From the NCBI GenBank assembly GCA_037954235.1, contig JBBMOA010000004.1:7496001-7560000 (forward strand): DNA of 64,000 nt. The letters are read 5' to 3'. Shown one piece after another: positions 13,723 to 27,210 of the stretch. Positions within the stretch are counted from its first letter, which is position 1; each line of letters starts with the position of its first letter. The translations under genes and the position numbers were made by a program. This DNA is from Aulostomus chinensis. Taxonomy: Eukaryota; Chordata; Actinopteri; Syngnathiformes; Aulostomidae. The notes under the pieces were generated by a model. The model saw nothing but the letters and a program-made list of their open reading frames with translations. It was not told where the DNA came from and searched no databases.

Positions 13723-14040
13723 ATGTGAAACCATCCAGAGGCCGAGCCCAGTTCCTGCACCTACGTCTGCCTTTGATGGAAGATGAAGGGCAGCTTCTGG
13801 AGTGATGGAGGCAATGAAGACATGCAGCTGGTCGGGACCGGCATCACCATCATCGTCGTCAGAGCCGATGTCGCTGGGCACTGTTGGGTTACAGACAGAT
13901 GCACCAATGTAACCGTCCTCAGGTCTTTTCCCTGCACATGTATACAGAACCTCCTCCTGGGGGAGGAGCCTCCAATCCAGACCCAGATGTCTGGAGTCCA
14001 CAGCAGTCACATCCAAAAGTGTAAAAGGAGGCCCAAATAT

Positions 14041-14046
14041 AATAAA
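14041..14046 (+). terminator. Poly(A) signal AATAAA, snx4
   Basis: Canonical AATAAA about 320 bases after the snx4 stop, in the sense orientation. Confidence 0.7.
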
Positions 14047-15360
14047 GATGTATTCATACGGAACCAGTTCTCATAAGAGTCATTAACATTCCCCAAAGCT
14101 ACAAACGTGTCCAGATGATGTTGTCAGTGGTGTTGGCGATGGTCAACCATGCACTCCTGACGTTCTGTCTTCGTCTGTGTGGTGGCTAAAGCTGCTCATC
14201 TTCAGATGGATAGTAGTACACAGAAGTACACATACTCTGAGTATTACTGCTCAGTTGTCTTTTCACATACAGCATGACTTGTTTCCTGAAATATCCTGGA
14301 ACATTTCTGGGATACAGGTGTGAATGATGTTTCCACTGGACTTGCTCCCATCTGCTCATCGCGCCAGATTCACGTCTCTGCATCCGATGATCAGATTCAG
14401 GTCTGGAGGCTCCCCCAGGATCTCTGCTCAACCTGTCCAGTACCGGTCCGAGCGACGAGGGCCTCCTCCACGTCACAGACACGTCACCATCAGAGACAGA
14501 CTGATAGACAGAAGTTATTCTGATGATGTCATTCATGAATTTAACACCCTGGGCTGTGGCTGACACGGTTCCATGGGCTTTCAAAAATCAATACAACGCC
14601 AGAGAGAGCCCCCCGCTGCCAGGAGCCAGATGTGGGTTCTCAAGCTTTCCCATCCCCTCAAGCCAAAGAGGCGCCTTTTAAAAGAGTGGGCGGGCGCTAA
14701 GACTTCACTTTGACCTGGACAGCAATGAATGTGCTTTTGGTGATACAGAAGTAGGAACCCTCCACCACCTGATGTTCCCTCAGAACGTCTGATTGGTTCT
14801 GGCAGACCTCAAAAACTGGGTATTCTATAATAATATGGATGCCCCCCCCCCGACCTACAGCAGCGTTAGATTTGCTTTCGTAGTGGAGGAAAGAAACTAG
14901 AATTTAACATGAATAACTTGATTCTGTTTGCCAAATGTTTTCTACACAAACGTAAGCTCGGCGGGAATGTTGAGTATCAGCTCCTGAGAGAACCTGCTGT
15001 TCTTCTGGTTCTGTTTGATTGGGATGGACGACAGAGAACCTGCTGTTCTTCTGGTTCTGTTTGATTGGGATGGACGACAGAGAACCTGCTGTTCTTCTGG
15101 TTCTGTTTGATTGGGATGGACGACAGAGAACCTGCTGTTCTTCTGGTTCTGTTTCTGATGGACGACTGCGCTCAGCTCTGAAACGAGAACCTTTGTAATC
15201 ATAAATGCTTGAAATGCTTGTCGTTCTTGAAATTTGCGTTAAATAAAAGCAGCCCCCCGGTCCGGACAGGTGGATGACCTGAGCTTTATTTGAGATCATT
15301 TGCTTTGCTGTTGAAGAAGTAGTTTACCGTTATTATGACTCATCATACGGTTCCTTTAAA
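14047..15360. other. snx4-ttll12 intergenic region
   Basis: No gene supported. It holds a C-rich run near 14846 and a 46-bp tandem repeat (14987-15162). Minus-strand open frames here arise from that repeat. Confidence 0.6.
14987..15162. repeat. 46-bp tandem repeat, about 3.8 copies
   Basis: Near-identical units containing gaacctgctgttcttctgg and tttgattgggatggacgac. High identity between copies suggests recent expansion. Confidence 0.9.
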
Positions 15361-15380
15361 TTCCCACAATGCACCGCGGG
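15361..15380 (+). promoter_or_regulatory. ZNF143/Staf-type site in ttll12 promoter
   Basis: The 20 bases ttcccacaatgcaccgcggg fit the vertebrate ZNF143 (SBS) consensus, CCCAYAATGCAYYGCG with flanks. They lie about 90 bases upstream of the ttll12 ATG in CpG-rich DNA, with an ETS-like ttccgg at about 15401. Such sites mark TATA-less housekeeping promoters. Binding is inferred from the motif alone. Confidence 0.65.
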
Positions 15381-15467
15381 TTCGGCTGTCACGCCAGTAG
15401 TTCCGGGGTCGGTGATCCAGCTGCAGCAGCGCGCCGGTGCGCCACGTGAGTTTCACCTGCGGTTACG

Positions 15468-18400
15468 ATGTCAACAAACGACGCGCAATCGACTGAAGAT
15501 GACGATGACGACGAGTTCCGAGTCTTCGTGTCCGTCCACGCCGGGTCCCTGAGCTCCTCGGGGGTCCCCCGGACCTACTGGAGGAGCCTGCAGCGCAAGA
15601 TCTCCAACCAGGTCGGTGGCACAGGTTCTGCGTAGAAGTACTGCTTTGAAGTACTTCGAGGTTTTCTATGCACATTGTGACACACCTGGACGGAGACAGG
15701 TGAGACACCGTCGCAGGTCCATGTTAGCGTAGCAACAGGACGTAGTCCATCCAGCAAGGTATAAAATCTGGACTCCGACTGCTGCAAGCCTGAGGGGCGG
15801 TGCAGGTATTTCCAGGCAGGGCGGGGCCAAAATGTCCGAACACACGACCTCTGCCCCCGGGTCTTCCTCATGATGCTGGGCTTTCCTGGACCCCTGAATC
15901 CACCTCACTTGTAGGCCTGCCCGTCAGCCCCGCACACCTGTAAATGAGGCGTGGCCGTGGCTTCAGCGGCGGCGTTGCATTTACGTCATCTTCCAACATA
16001 AAGATGTTCCACGTGGGTTCCTTCATCGGCTCCCTCCTGCCTCCCGTCAACATGAGTCAGATGTCATTGCTCCTCAAAGAGCAGCAGGAGTCTGACCTGT
16101 GAGCGCCAGCTAGCTAGCTATCAGCAGTACTGCATCAATAAGAATCAGGTAAACCATGAAGGAAAAACTGCAAACAAATACTTGCTAGTTTTATACGAGC
16201 CGGTCTTGAACTTCTGACTGCTCCGGACCCGCCGGCTCTGCTGAGGGGCGGATCCGTTGTGGTCGCCTTCTCATGCAGAACTCCTCCATGTTCCTTTTCT
16301 GTGTCACAGGTTTATGATGCCGGGGAAGTTTTCGGAGTCTTGCAGGTCCGACAGCATTACAGCGATGAGGAGAACAAAGAAAACGAGGAGGAAGGCGGAG
16401 CTCTGATCAGCAGCAGAGTGGTGGTGACCCGGGAGGGCGGGCTGCAGGCCTCCGAGCCCACCAGGTGAGGACCCAAGAAATCTGCTCATCACTTTCAGGC
16501 CCTCAGACGCATCAGCGACTAAACAGTCAACCCTGGAGGAGCCCGGAGCCTCCAGACCTGAATCTGACAGTTAGACGCAGAGAAGTGAATCTGGTGCCAG
16601 CATCAGCTGTTACCAGTAAATAGGTTTGTTTTTTTTATGTAATTTTGTTTGCTAAGTTGCTAATCAGCCTTTTCTAGCACATTCACTTGAAGTGGACAAA
16701 CAGGGGCCAGATGATGCGTTTGAGTGAAAAAAGGCGAGAAATTAAACTTTTCCTCATTTATTGGAGGGTCTCCTGGAAGATCATCAGATAGACTCCACTT
16801 AACCTCAGGTCAACAGAGCATTTTCTCTTGCCACCAAGAGGTGTAATGCTCTCCAGTTATCACAAGGGGGCACCACAGACCAACAGTCATTGCTAACTGC
16901 CAGCAATCCAACAGACATGGTGGGGTCAGCACCATCTGGTCTCCTTCCTCTGAAGCAGCTTCCCAGCACAAAAGTCACCAAGGTGAAAGATTCCTGAAAG
17001 CAAAGTGGATGAATGTGTGTATGTGCAGTGTTTTCCTGGTGGATCACGCCTGGACCTACCGTGTAGATCACGCCCGCCAGCAGCTGGAGCAGGTCCCTGG
17101 CCTGCTGCCCAGAATGGCCGCCCTCATAGGGTTGGACTTCCACGGCGAGGCCCCTGACCCTGACACAGTGGAGCTGGTGATGGAGCACATGTGGCGCTAC
17201 AACCAGACGTATCACCTCTCTCAGGGGGTAGGTGGAAGATGGAGTCAGAACAGTCTCATAAGTGTGTGGCCTCTGTGTTAGTCGTGTGAACGCAAATGTG
17301 TCCTGAGCCACATTGAAGAAGACTCGTCAGCTGATGTTCTCCAACAGGAAGTTGGCATGTCAGGGATGAGTTGTTTTTGTAGTCCAGCAGGAGGTTAGCA
17401 TGTCAGGGATGAGGTGTGTTTGTAGTCCAGCAGGAGGCTAGCATGTCAGGGATGAGTTGTTTTTGTAGTCCAGCAGGATGTTAGCATGTCAGGTATGAGT
17501 TGTTTGTGTAGTCCAGCAGGATGTTAGCATGTCAGGGATGAGTTGTTTTTGTAGTCCAGCAGGAGGTTAGTCTATCAGGGATGAGTTGTTTTTGTAGTCC
17601 AGCAGGAGGTTAGCATGTCAGGGATGAGTTGTTTTTGTAGTCCAGCAGGAGGTTAGCATGTCAGGTATGAGGTGTGTTTGTAGTCCAGCAGGAGGTTAGC
17701 ATGTCAGGGATGAGTTGTTTTTGTAGTCCAGCAGGATGTTAGCATGTCAGATATGAGGTGTGTTTGTAGTCCAGCAGGAGGTTAGCATGTCAGGGATGAG
17801 TTGTTTTTTGTAGTCCAGCAGGAGGTTAGCATGTCAGGGATGAGTTGTTTTTGTAGTCCAGCAGGATGTTAGCATGTCAGGTATGAGTTGTTTTTGTAGT
17901 CCAGCAGGAGGCTAGCATGTCAGGGATGAGTTGTTTTTGTAGTCCAGCAGGAGGTTAGCATGTCAGGGATGAGTTGTTTTTGTAGTCCAGCAGGATGTTA
18001 GCATGTCAGGTATGAGGTGTGTTTGTAGTCCAGCAGGAGGTTAGCATGTCAGGGATGAGGTGTGTTTGTAGTCCAGCAGGAGGTTAGTCTGTCAGGGATG
18101 AGTTGTTTTTGTAGTCCAGCAGGAGGTTAGCATGTCAGGGATGAGTTGTTTTTGTAGTCCAGCAGGAGGTTAGCATGTCAGGGATGAGTTGTTTTTGTAG
18201 TCCAGCAGGATGTTAGCATGTCAGGTATGAGGTGTGTTTGTAGTCCAGCAGGAGGTTAGCATGTCAGGGATGAGTTGTTTTTGTAGTTCAGCAGGAGGTT
18301 AGCATGTCAGGGATGAGTTGTTTTTGTAGTCCAGCAGGAGGTTAGCATGTCAGGGATGAGTTGTTTTTGTAGTCCAGGAGGATGTTAGCATGTCAGGTAT

Positions 18401-21400
18401 GAGGTGTGTTTGTAGTCCAGCAGGAGGTTAGCATGTCAGGGATGAGTTGTTTTTGTAGTCCAGCAGGATGTTAGCATGTCAGGTATGAGGTGTGTTTGTA
18501 GTCCAGCAGGAGGTTAGCATGTCAGGGATGAGTTGTTTTTGTAGTACAGCAAGAGGTTAGCATGTCAGGGATGAGTTGTTTTTGTAGTCCAGCAGGAGGT
18601 TAGCATGTCAGGGATGAGGTGTGTTTGTAGTCCAGCAGGAGGTTAGCATGTCAGGGATGAGGTGTGTTTGTAGTCCAGCAGGAGGTTAGTCTGTCAGGGA
18701 TGAGTTGTTTTTGTAGTCCAGCAGGAGGTTAGCATGTCAGGGATGAGTTGTTTTTGTAGTCCAGCAGGAGGTTAGCATGTCAGGGATGAGTTGTTTTTGT
18801 GGTCCAGCAGGATGTTAGCATGTCAGGTATGAGGTGTGTTTGTAGTCCAGCAGGAGGTTAGCATGTCAGGGATGAGTTGTTTTTGTAGTTCAGCAGGAGG
18901 TTAGCATGTCAGGGATGAGTTGTTTTTGTAGTCCAGCAGGAGGTTAGCATGTCAGGGATGAGTTGTTTTTGTAGTCCAGGAGGATGTTAGCATGTCAGGT
19001 ATGAGGTGTGTTTGTAGTCCAGCAGGAGGTTAGCATGTCAGGGATGAGTTGTTTTTGTAGTACAGCAGGAGGTTAGCATGTCAGGGATGAGTTGTTTTTG
19101 TAGTCCAGCAGGAGGTTAGCATGTCAGTGATGAGTTGTTTTTGTAGTCCAGCAGGATGTTAGCATGTCAGGTATGAGTTGTTTTTGTAGTCCAGCAGGAG
19201 GTTAGCATGTCAGTGATGAGTTGTTTTTGTAGTCCAGCAGGATGTTAGCATGTCAGGTATGAGGTGTGTTTGTAGTCCAGCGGTCTCTCTGAAGCTGCTC
19301 TCAACGCTAGCACAGTGATGTTCTTGTCCCTGACCTGTCTGATCTGTCACATGTTGCTGTGATATTCAGTCTGCAGAGGAGAAGCTGCCCGTGTGGTACA
19401 TCATGGATGAGTTTGGCTCTCAGGTGCAGCACTCAGACCAGCCCAGCTGCTGCATGGCCCCCTTCTTCTGTGTCCAGGACCAGCTGGCCTACACTCTCCT
19501 CTGGCCTCTGCAGGACTTGCAGAAGGGAGGTGAGAGCGTCAGAACAGATGAGGTCCAGGACCAAGACCATGTCAGATGTCCTGTCGATGTTAACGGGAGA
19601 GTTTCAGGCAGAATGACACTAACTGAAATTGGAAGAAGATTTTTCCTCAAATGTTTCGCCACTGGAAGAAAAGTTGACTGAGCATCAGATAGAGCAGATG
19701 AACTTGTACGCTGCCGTTCTTCTTCTTCTTCTTCTTCGTCTTCTTCTTCTTCTTCTGCTTCTGCTTCTGCTTCTTCTTCTTCTTCTTCTTCTTCTTCTTC
19801 TTCTTCTTCTTCTTCCACAAAAAGCTTCACTGATCAAAATTCCAATCTGGTTTTTTCCCTCAGATGAAGTGACCCGTGATTATGCCTATGGGGAGACAAA
19901 TGCTTTGGTGAGGCGGTGCCGTCTGCTTCCATGGGTTCCTGCTGATCTAGGAGAGGTTGGCGCTGCCACGTCCGAGCCTCCAGATTCCTACTACGAGGTG
20001 AAACACAAGTTACCTCTGCTCAAGCCCACGGCAGCTTTGCGTTAGCAGACAACCGCAGTCGCTCCTGTTGGGTTTTCTGATGATTTCTGTTCTCTTCGTA
20101 GCCAGTCAGGGAAATAGAGACACTCCAGTCCCAACAGCTCCGGCGCAGCTTCAGGACTGGGGTGCTAGTTCAGGTGTGACCGGGCCAAAGACTCTTGATC
20201 TGAGGGGGATACACAGCTGTCAGGTGGAGGGATGATCTGGTGTTTCACACGTCTGAGACCAAATCTGTGACAAAGAAACCTTGCGTGAGCATCTGAGAAC
20301 TCTTGGATCTTCACCTGATGTTCACACGCCAACGTAGACATGCATTCAACGCTGTGATTCTGTTAGCTTCACTCGTTCACATCTTGAGATGCACGAGTGA
20401 CATGATTGAGAAGTCTGAGGGACGGCTTGGTGAAATGGATGTTTACCCCAAGATTTCCCTCATAGTGTTTCTGCACCTCTGTTGACCCCCCTGACCTCTG
20501 TTCACCTCTGTTGACCCCCCTGACCTCTGTTCACCTCTGTTGACCCCCCTGACCTCTGTTCACCTCTGTTGACCCCCCTGACCTTAGTTCACCTCTGTTG
20601 ACCCCCCTGACCTTAGTTCACCTCTGTCGACCCCCCTGACCTCTGTTCACTTCTGTTGACCCCCCTCCCGATCTCTGTTCACCTCTGTTGACCCCCCCCC
20701 CGACCTCTGTTCACCTCTGTTGACCCCCCCCCCCCGACCTCTGTTCACCTCCGCTGACCTCCGGTCACCCCCTGTGTGACCAGACCTCTCTCCTGGTGTA
20801 GGCGATTGCTCAGGAGAACAGGGAGCAGCTGCCCGCTGAAATCCAGGCTGACGCTGTGGCCGAGGACCAGATCCTGAAGTGAGTTGGTACTTTTATGAAG
20901 TGCATGTAGGGTACTAATCTTTAGTCCAACAGCTGTTTCCTTTGCAGTAAACAGGGGTTGAAATGTATCAGCCACGTGAGGAGGTTCTTGTTGTGCGGTG
21001 ACACCTGTGGAGGACTCTGTACTTTTACCTGTAATCCTGCTGACTAACAAACAAACAAAGGCCACCAAACCCAGTTTTACTGGTGCTGGAGGAGAAGCAG
21101 CCTTGGGGCTGGAGCTGTGACGGTGTCCTCAGCTGTGTGTCTGGTTCCAGGGTTTACTGTGAGATGTCACAAGTGACAGACAACCTGTCGCATCCCTGCT
21201 TCCAGCTGACGGAGGAGGAGGAGGAGGCTGACGTCATCTGGAGCTACAACCACATCAAAGATTACAGGTCAGAAACCCCACCGCTAGATGATGCTCTGAT
21301 GTACTGAGTGAGTACTTTATGTATACGGTATATGTACTGAGTGAGTACTCTATGTATACGGTATATGTATGAGTGAGTACTCTATGTATACGGTATATGT

Positions 21401-24400
21401 ATGAGTGAGTACTCTATGTATACGGTATATGTATGAGTGAGTACTCTATGTATACGGTATATGTACTGAGTGAGTTCTCTAGCTGCCAGGTATTGACGTT
21501 GCATTTTGCTGCGTCTTGACTTCCCACACACATTGAAGGTACTGGTCTGTTAGAAGTCTGAACCCTGGTGAGAATCTGGTGGGATTTTGTAGACCAGGCA
21601 GGACTCGGAGACGCATCTACCCCAGAGGTAGGAGTTTGGCTGTGAGACGAGGTCGAGTCGGCTCCCCCAGGACATCTGAGCCCCCCCCAATAAACAGTCA
21701 TACTGGTGATGTCAGGCGCTACCCAGTAGCATCGAACTAGACCGTCCTGCACAGATGTGATCTTCACGCGGTCTAACACAGCTATGCATCAGGACGACAC
21801 AGGCGCCGTGAGCGTCAGCTTCACTGTCAGTGAGTGTTCGAACAACAAACTTACAACTATGAAAGGCACCACAAGTTCACCCCCAACCCAGGCTGAGGCC
21901 CTGGGGGCAGACCAGCTGTTGACCCCAAAGACAAATTATGAAGCTGAGGTACAAGAGAGCTGAAATGGAGGATGCCAGCTAACCAGCTAACATCAGACAG
22001 GAAATGCACGTGTGTTCAGAGACCACAGTGTTTCAGTGATGGATTTGTTTGGCTGCAACGATGTTGAGTGCACCTGAACGGAGCAGCAGCAGGCCAGCTG
22101 TGCAGGACAGGGTCATCCTGATGTCCGTCCACACACACACACACACACACACTTTGATGTAAAGACCCCTCTGAGGATGAGTGAGTGTTTGTAGAAACTA
22201 ATTTCCTTCGATCTTTGTGCTGATAATACGTGACACACAAACGCACGTAGACTGGCATTGTGATCAGGTCACCTGGATTAAGTCACGACTCAGATCGTCA
22301 CAACATGGGCCGGGTCAGTTTAGTCTTGTGGGATGAACACATCCTGGTAAGTCATGACTTTATTTGGTAAAATTAATTAAGAAGTGTTCTCTGAAGCTCT
22401 GGTGCCTCTGAATATGGTACTGATTTACCGCCTGGTTACTGGTCAGTGGTTCAGGTTAGTGACTCGTTATTTTTACCTGTTAAACTACTGAATTGGCGCT
22501 TCCCAACAGGCTCCTGGTTGCTTTCTTCAGTGTCCGCCCCCTCCCTGACAGCCGCCGCTGCAGGGGGAACATTCCACCCACATGTGTGCCAATGCAGGTC
22601 CAGCGGGACGTTTGGATCGACTCACTTGTAGAGCAACAATAAGCCTGTTCTATTGCATCCCTGCAAAGGGCGGTGCTTAAAGCACTGAATATTCCCTTCG
22701 CGCATGCGCAATCTGAGTATGTATGCCAACAATGTCACCTGTGACCCAGGAGAGGCAATATCTTCCGGTGTCATCAGGGGTTCTGTTCCTTTTTTCTTCT
22801 CACATGCAGTCTGTATGCATCAGGTAGCATTTTGGCTAAACTCTATTCTAAACTTTAAGACCCTGATTTCATCGGTCCACATTTGTCGGCACCGTCACTG
22901 GACGCCCTTTGACCGTGTTGGTCGGAGCAGCGAAGTTTGCTCTCCAAGGACTGCGACAGCTGTCGTTTTTGGTTTGTTTGCCTCATGGTAATTAATAACT
23001 TGCTTACTGTGTGTCAGCGGTTGTCGGTTTAGGTAACGTCCACACTCCCTCCCCCTGAGGACTGTTGTCTTTGTTAGCTTTGATTTGCTTGTTTGGATTT
23101 GCGGCGGTGTTCGCTAAAGCATCTTTACTTACGGCTGTGTAAGTTGCGGTCACTGATGGTGATGGTAGCCTTGTGCTCCCCGCTCCTGGTTTTGTGGTGG
23201 CTTGTTTTGTGTTAACTCTGATTGCTTCCGCCGGGACTGATAACGTTGCTTGATTTCTCATTTAATTCCTGCCGGAGCGTTCGCGCGGTGGGCTGATATT
23301 TTTTAGATTCTCTTGATTGTCTGGAACCTCTGCTGGTGAAGGCAGCGTTCTCGCCCCCTCTCCCAGCGGATGGTGTACTCCTGCGTCAGTGTTTGTGTTC
23401 ACACTTTGCTGACGGGAGTTTTATTCGCCCTTGTGTACGCCAAATACCTTCTGTTACAGGCTGACCTGAGGGCTGTTGGCGCTAATCTTCCGCCCAGCAC
23501 TCCGATCCCTCCTGACTAGGCGGTGTTGCGCCCCTTCCCTCAGTTGAAGTATTTCCCTGCTAAATACCATTTGCTGCTATGGATGGTTGCCATTATTGTG
23601 TTGGCTGTGGGGCACCTCTGCAGGCCGATGATGGTCATGACCTCTGCCCGGCATGTCTCGGTCTTGATCATCTGAGGGAGGCGATGTCTGACAGTCCATG
23701 CATGAATTGCAGCTACATGCCGCATGTGCTGAGGGCTGCTAGATTGGCTCAGGTGGTAGATGGGGGCCATCCCCCTTCCTCAAGTCAGCTGCCTCCAGCT
23801 CGCTCTACGTGTTCAAAACGCAGGGTTGAGTCTGCTGCTGTTGCTGCACCCTCTAGGAAGAAGGTGAAATCAGGACACAGGCTTTCTTCTGAGGTGAATC
23901 GACTGTCTGTGGAGTTGGCTGAGATGAGGTCCCTTTTGCAAGCTGGTCATTCTGATCCTCTTTTGGAGGCCGCAAAGGAATCCACTCCACCGATGCTTGT
24001 GTTGGATCCAGAAGATGAGGTTCTCTCTCTGGCAGCCTCAGCCTCTCATTTCCAAGACGATGAGGGGCACAGGGCCTCTCAGGCCTCAGACTCTGGCTCC
24101 CTGTCTTCGGCTCAGATCTCCTTGAGAGAGGCAGGTGATAGCTCCATGCAGGCCATTCTGTGTAGGGCCGTGGAGCACCTGAAGCTGGACATACTGCTTC
24201 AGCCGGCTGCGGTATCTGAGAGGGCCTTCCTTAGGCGCAGATGAGCCCCTACCGCTTTCACTGTTACCCCCTCACAGGGATATTAGAGGGAGTTACACGC
24301 TTGTTGGAGAGATACTGGGTCTATTTCACGTCTCTCAGCTGATGGCTGAACCCTGGCAGCCATGCATGATGCTGCAGGAACTGGCCTGGACTGCATGCCT

Positions 24401-27156
24401 GCTATTGAGCCTGCTGTCGCATCCCTCATTGTGTCTCCCGATGAGGCGCTGCGGGTGGCTGGAAGGTGCCCTCGACCTCAATGTCGGATCACGGACGATC
24501 TTCTTACGAGGGCTTACAATGCTGGAGAATGCGCCGGCCGTATTGGCAACTCCTTGGCTCACCCTATGTTTGCGCTCTCCACTTCCATGCAGGAAGGGGG
24601 GGCTGAGGTTTCCATCATTGGCTTTTGCGATGCGTATCTGCAGATAGGGACTTGGGCGGATGATGTCTTTTCTGGTTCAGACTTGCTGCCAAGTATGGCT
24701 CGCACAGTCCCCCCTGACGGAGGTGTGTAGGAGGACCCTCCACAGCGTTCGGGTGGTGCCAGGGGAGATAATCGGCTCGGCTGCTCTCAAGGCACTTGAG
24801 CAAGCTGTTCGAGCTCGGGAGACCAGCCAGCAGCTTTCAGGTCTCAATAGGAGCATTCCTCACCCCAGCAGGTCTGGGGCCTCCTGGCTGCCATGCAAGC
24901 CTGTCCATCAGTGCAGTCTCGTTCTACTGGCGGTTATGGTCCTCAGCGCTTCATGCAGAGGCAGACTGGGGATTTTCGGGGTGCTGCTCACGTGCCCCCC
25001 AGGCAATCTCAGCACCCAGGCCCTCGACCCAGACTCTGCCTGCCACTGAACCCTGCCCACCGTACCCCTAGGGGTCAGGGGGCTAAGGATTGAGGCTCCG
25101 GGGCCGGCCGTCTGCCTCCACGCTAAAGGTGTATTTAGCGGCAATATCCTGTCAACACAGCAAGGTTGATAGTGGCACAGTGTGAAGTAATAGCCTGGTG
25201 TCACTCTTCCTGAGGGGGGCTCATAGGCTACGCCCCCTGAGAGTCCCACGAGCTCCAGCATGGGACCTGCCTGTGGTGCTAGACGCTTTGTGCCAACCCC
25301 CCTTTAAGCCCTTGGAGCAGGCAGGGCTCAAGTGTGTTTCACGAAAGACTGCTTTTCTGCTGGTGATTCTCAGCGAAGTGTGTTGGCAAGTTACACGCTC
25401 TAGCCGTTAGTACCTCCTGCCTGCCTGTGAACGTAGCCACTCCCCATCCTCCGTTCAGTGAAGTATGTACCTGGGATTCCTCATGACTCTGCTGGTATTG
25501 TTCATTCAGTGCTTTAAGCACCGCCCTCTGGCAGTCTGCAGGGATGAAATAGAATGAGAGTTACGAATGTAACAGCGGTTCTATGAATCCTGAATGACCG
25601 CCAGAGCGTTTTGTCAATCAGAATCCTTGTGTTGCCGCGAGAAGACTCTGTAGGAACAGAACCCCTTATGACAACGGAAGATTTTGCCTCTCTCGGGTCA
25701 CTTGAGGGTCCGAGGTGAGTTTGTTGGTATATATACTCGGATTGCAGATGCGTGAAGAGAATATTCAGTGCTTGAAGTACCGCCCTCTGGTGGTCATTCG
25801 GGATTCATAGAACCGCAGTTATATTGGTAACTCTCGTTTCATACTAATGCTGGTCTCTGACAGGACGCTGAGCGTGGAGCGACCACGTGTCATGCTGAAC
25901 CAGTTCCCCTGTGAGAGTATCCTCACTGTGAAGGACTGCCTCGCCGCCGTGGCCCGCAGAGTCAACCTGGGCACAGCACCTGACTGGATGCCAGAGACCT
26001 TTAACCTCCAGACGGAGCTGCCACACTTCATCCGACGTTACCAGCAGAGAACGGAAAGGTATTTCTGATGTTTGTGCTCTGATCTCATTAGAAGCAGAGC
26101 CCCTGAGTTTAGCAGATTCTCCAAACATTTCTGTCTCCGTGTTCCAGGGGAGAGGATAACCACTGGATTTGCAAGCCCTGGAATTTGGCCCGCAGTCTAG
26201 ACACTCACATCACCAATAACCTGACCTACATCATCCGGCAGAGGGAGAGTACACCGAAGGTACCGGCACACTTCCTTAGAGACGCCCGGGTACGGTGTCT
26301 ATATCAAGCCCACCACATACCAGTAATACCATTGATACTGGAGCATTGGCCGTAGGGCTCCCTCCAGCACCACAGGGGCCACCATCACAGCTGCTGCTCA
26401 TTGCTGATATTTTTTATGGTGGAAATGGTGTCACACTGGAGTCCTTTTCAGACACAGAATGCGCCAAATTTGCGGCCCGGTAGAGCCAGGAATTTGCCAT
26501 CTTGTCTGTGTGAAATGGGGGAGTAATATTCCTCTATCCAAAAATGCCGCCACTTGTGTGGGTGTAACCACGTATAGCATGGAGTTGAACGTGAACAATG
26601 ATGTACAACATAAACGTCAGGAGAATATTCAGCCTGTGACGATCTGTAAGTTTCAAAACAGCAGTTCACCGCTGCGGCTGCCAGCAGCGGCGGGGTCAAC
26701 ATTCTCAGAGGTGTTTGATGCGGGAGAACTGGCGAGCCTTATGTTTATGAGTTTGCATCATCATCAACATCTACGCCCACCTCACACCAAGCCGCCACAT
26801 TAACGGCTTGGACTCACATAGCAGAGGAGACGGCAATAAGTGAACCCTTGAAGGAGGAAAATTGCCGGGCCAAAACTGACCCCCGATTTGCCGCAATCTC
26901 TCTGAGACCTCAGGCCAAGCTGCAAAAAAGACAGGCGAATTAGCGGCTAGGTGGCCAATGTGATAGCTGACAGTGGGCCTGTGAAACTAATGTATGTTGT
27001 ACATGTGCTGACCATCATCATCATCATCATCATCAAAGCACGTATGAATGTGTCAGAACAACCACCTGGTCAGTTGTGGTTCTGACCTGAGATGGACTTC
27101 AGGTGAATTTTGGAAGTTGGAGGCTACTTTTGTTCAACAGAGGCATTTTGCCTAAT

Positions 27157-27210
<54 letters not shown>

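Larger units (their letters stand above)
22640..25842 (+). mobile_element. DIRS-type retroelement, internally deleted
   Basis: About 3.2 kb insertion in ttll12 intron 8, same strand as the gene. The left arm (about 22640-22820) is the inverted complement of the right arm (about 25660-25790), sharing gcactgaatattc and aggggttctgttcct. Before the right arm, an internal complementary region (about 25497-25612) has a first half complementary to the left end and a second half complementary to the right end (25780-25842), sharing ggttctatgaatcc. This split arrangement is the hallmark of DIRS elements. Inside are a gag-like frame and a tyrosine-recombinase fragment; reverse transcriptase and RNase H are missing. 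Nonautonomous today. Confidence 0.85.

Noticed and set aside
13432..14016. Minus-strand open frame of 194 codons
   Set aside because: Antisense shadow of the last snx4 exons and 3' UTR.
14904..15299. Minus-strand open frame with NQTEPEEQQ repeats
   Set aside because: Translation of the 46-bp tandem repeat.
17341..19282. CRISPR-like regular array
   Set aside because: Units are contiguous with no unique spacers, and the host is a vertebrate intron.
19489..19830. Poly-Glu open frame on the minus strand
   Set aside because: Antisense of (CTT)n between ttll12 exons.
26295..26803. Possible extra exon in ttll12 intron 10
   Set aside because: No homology to ttll12 and no phase-compatible splice pair; exons 10 and 11 join perfectly without it.
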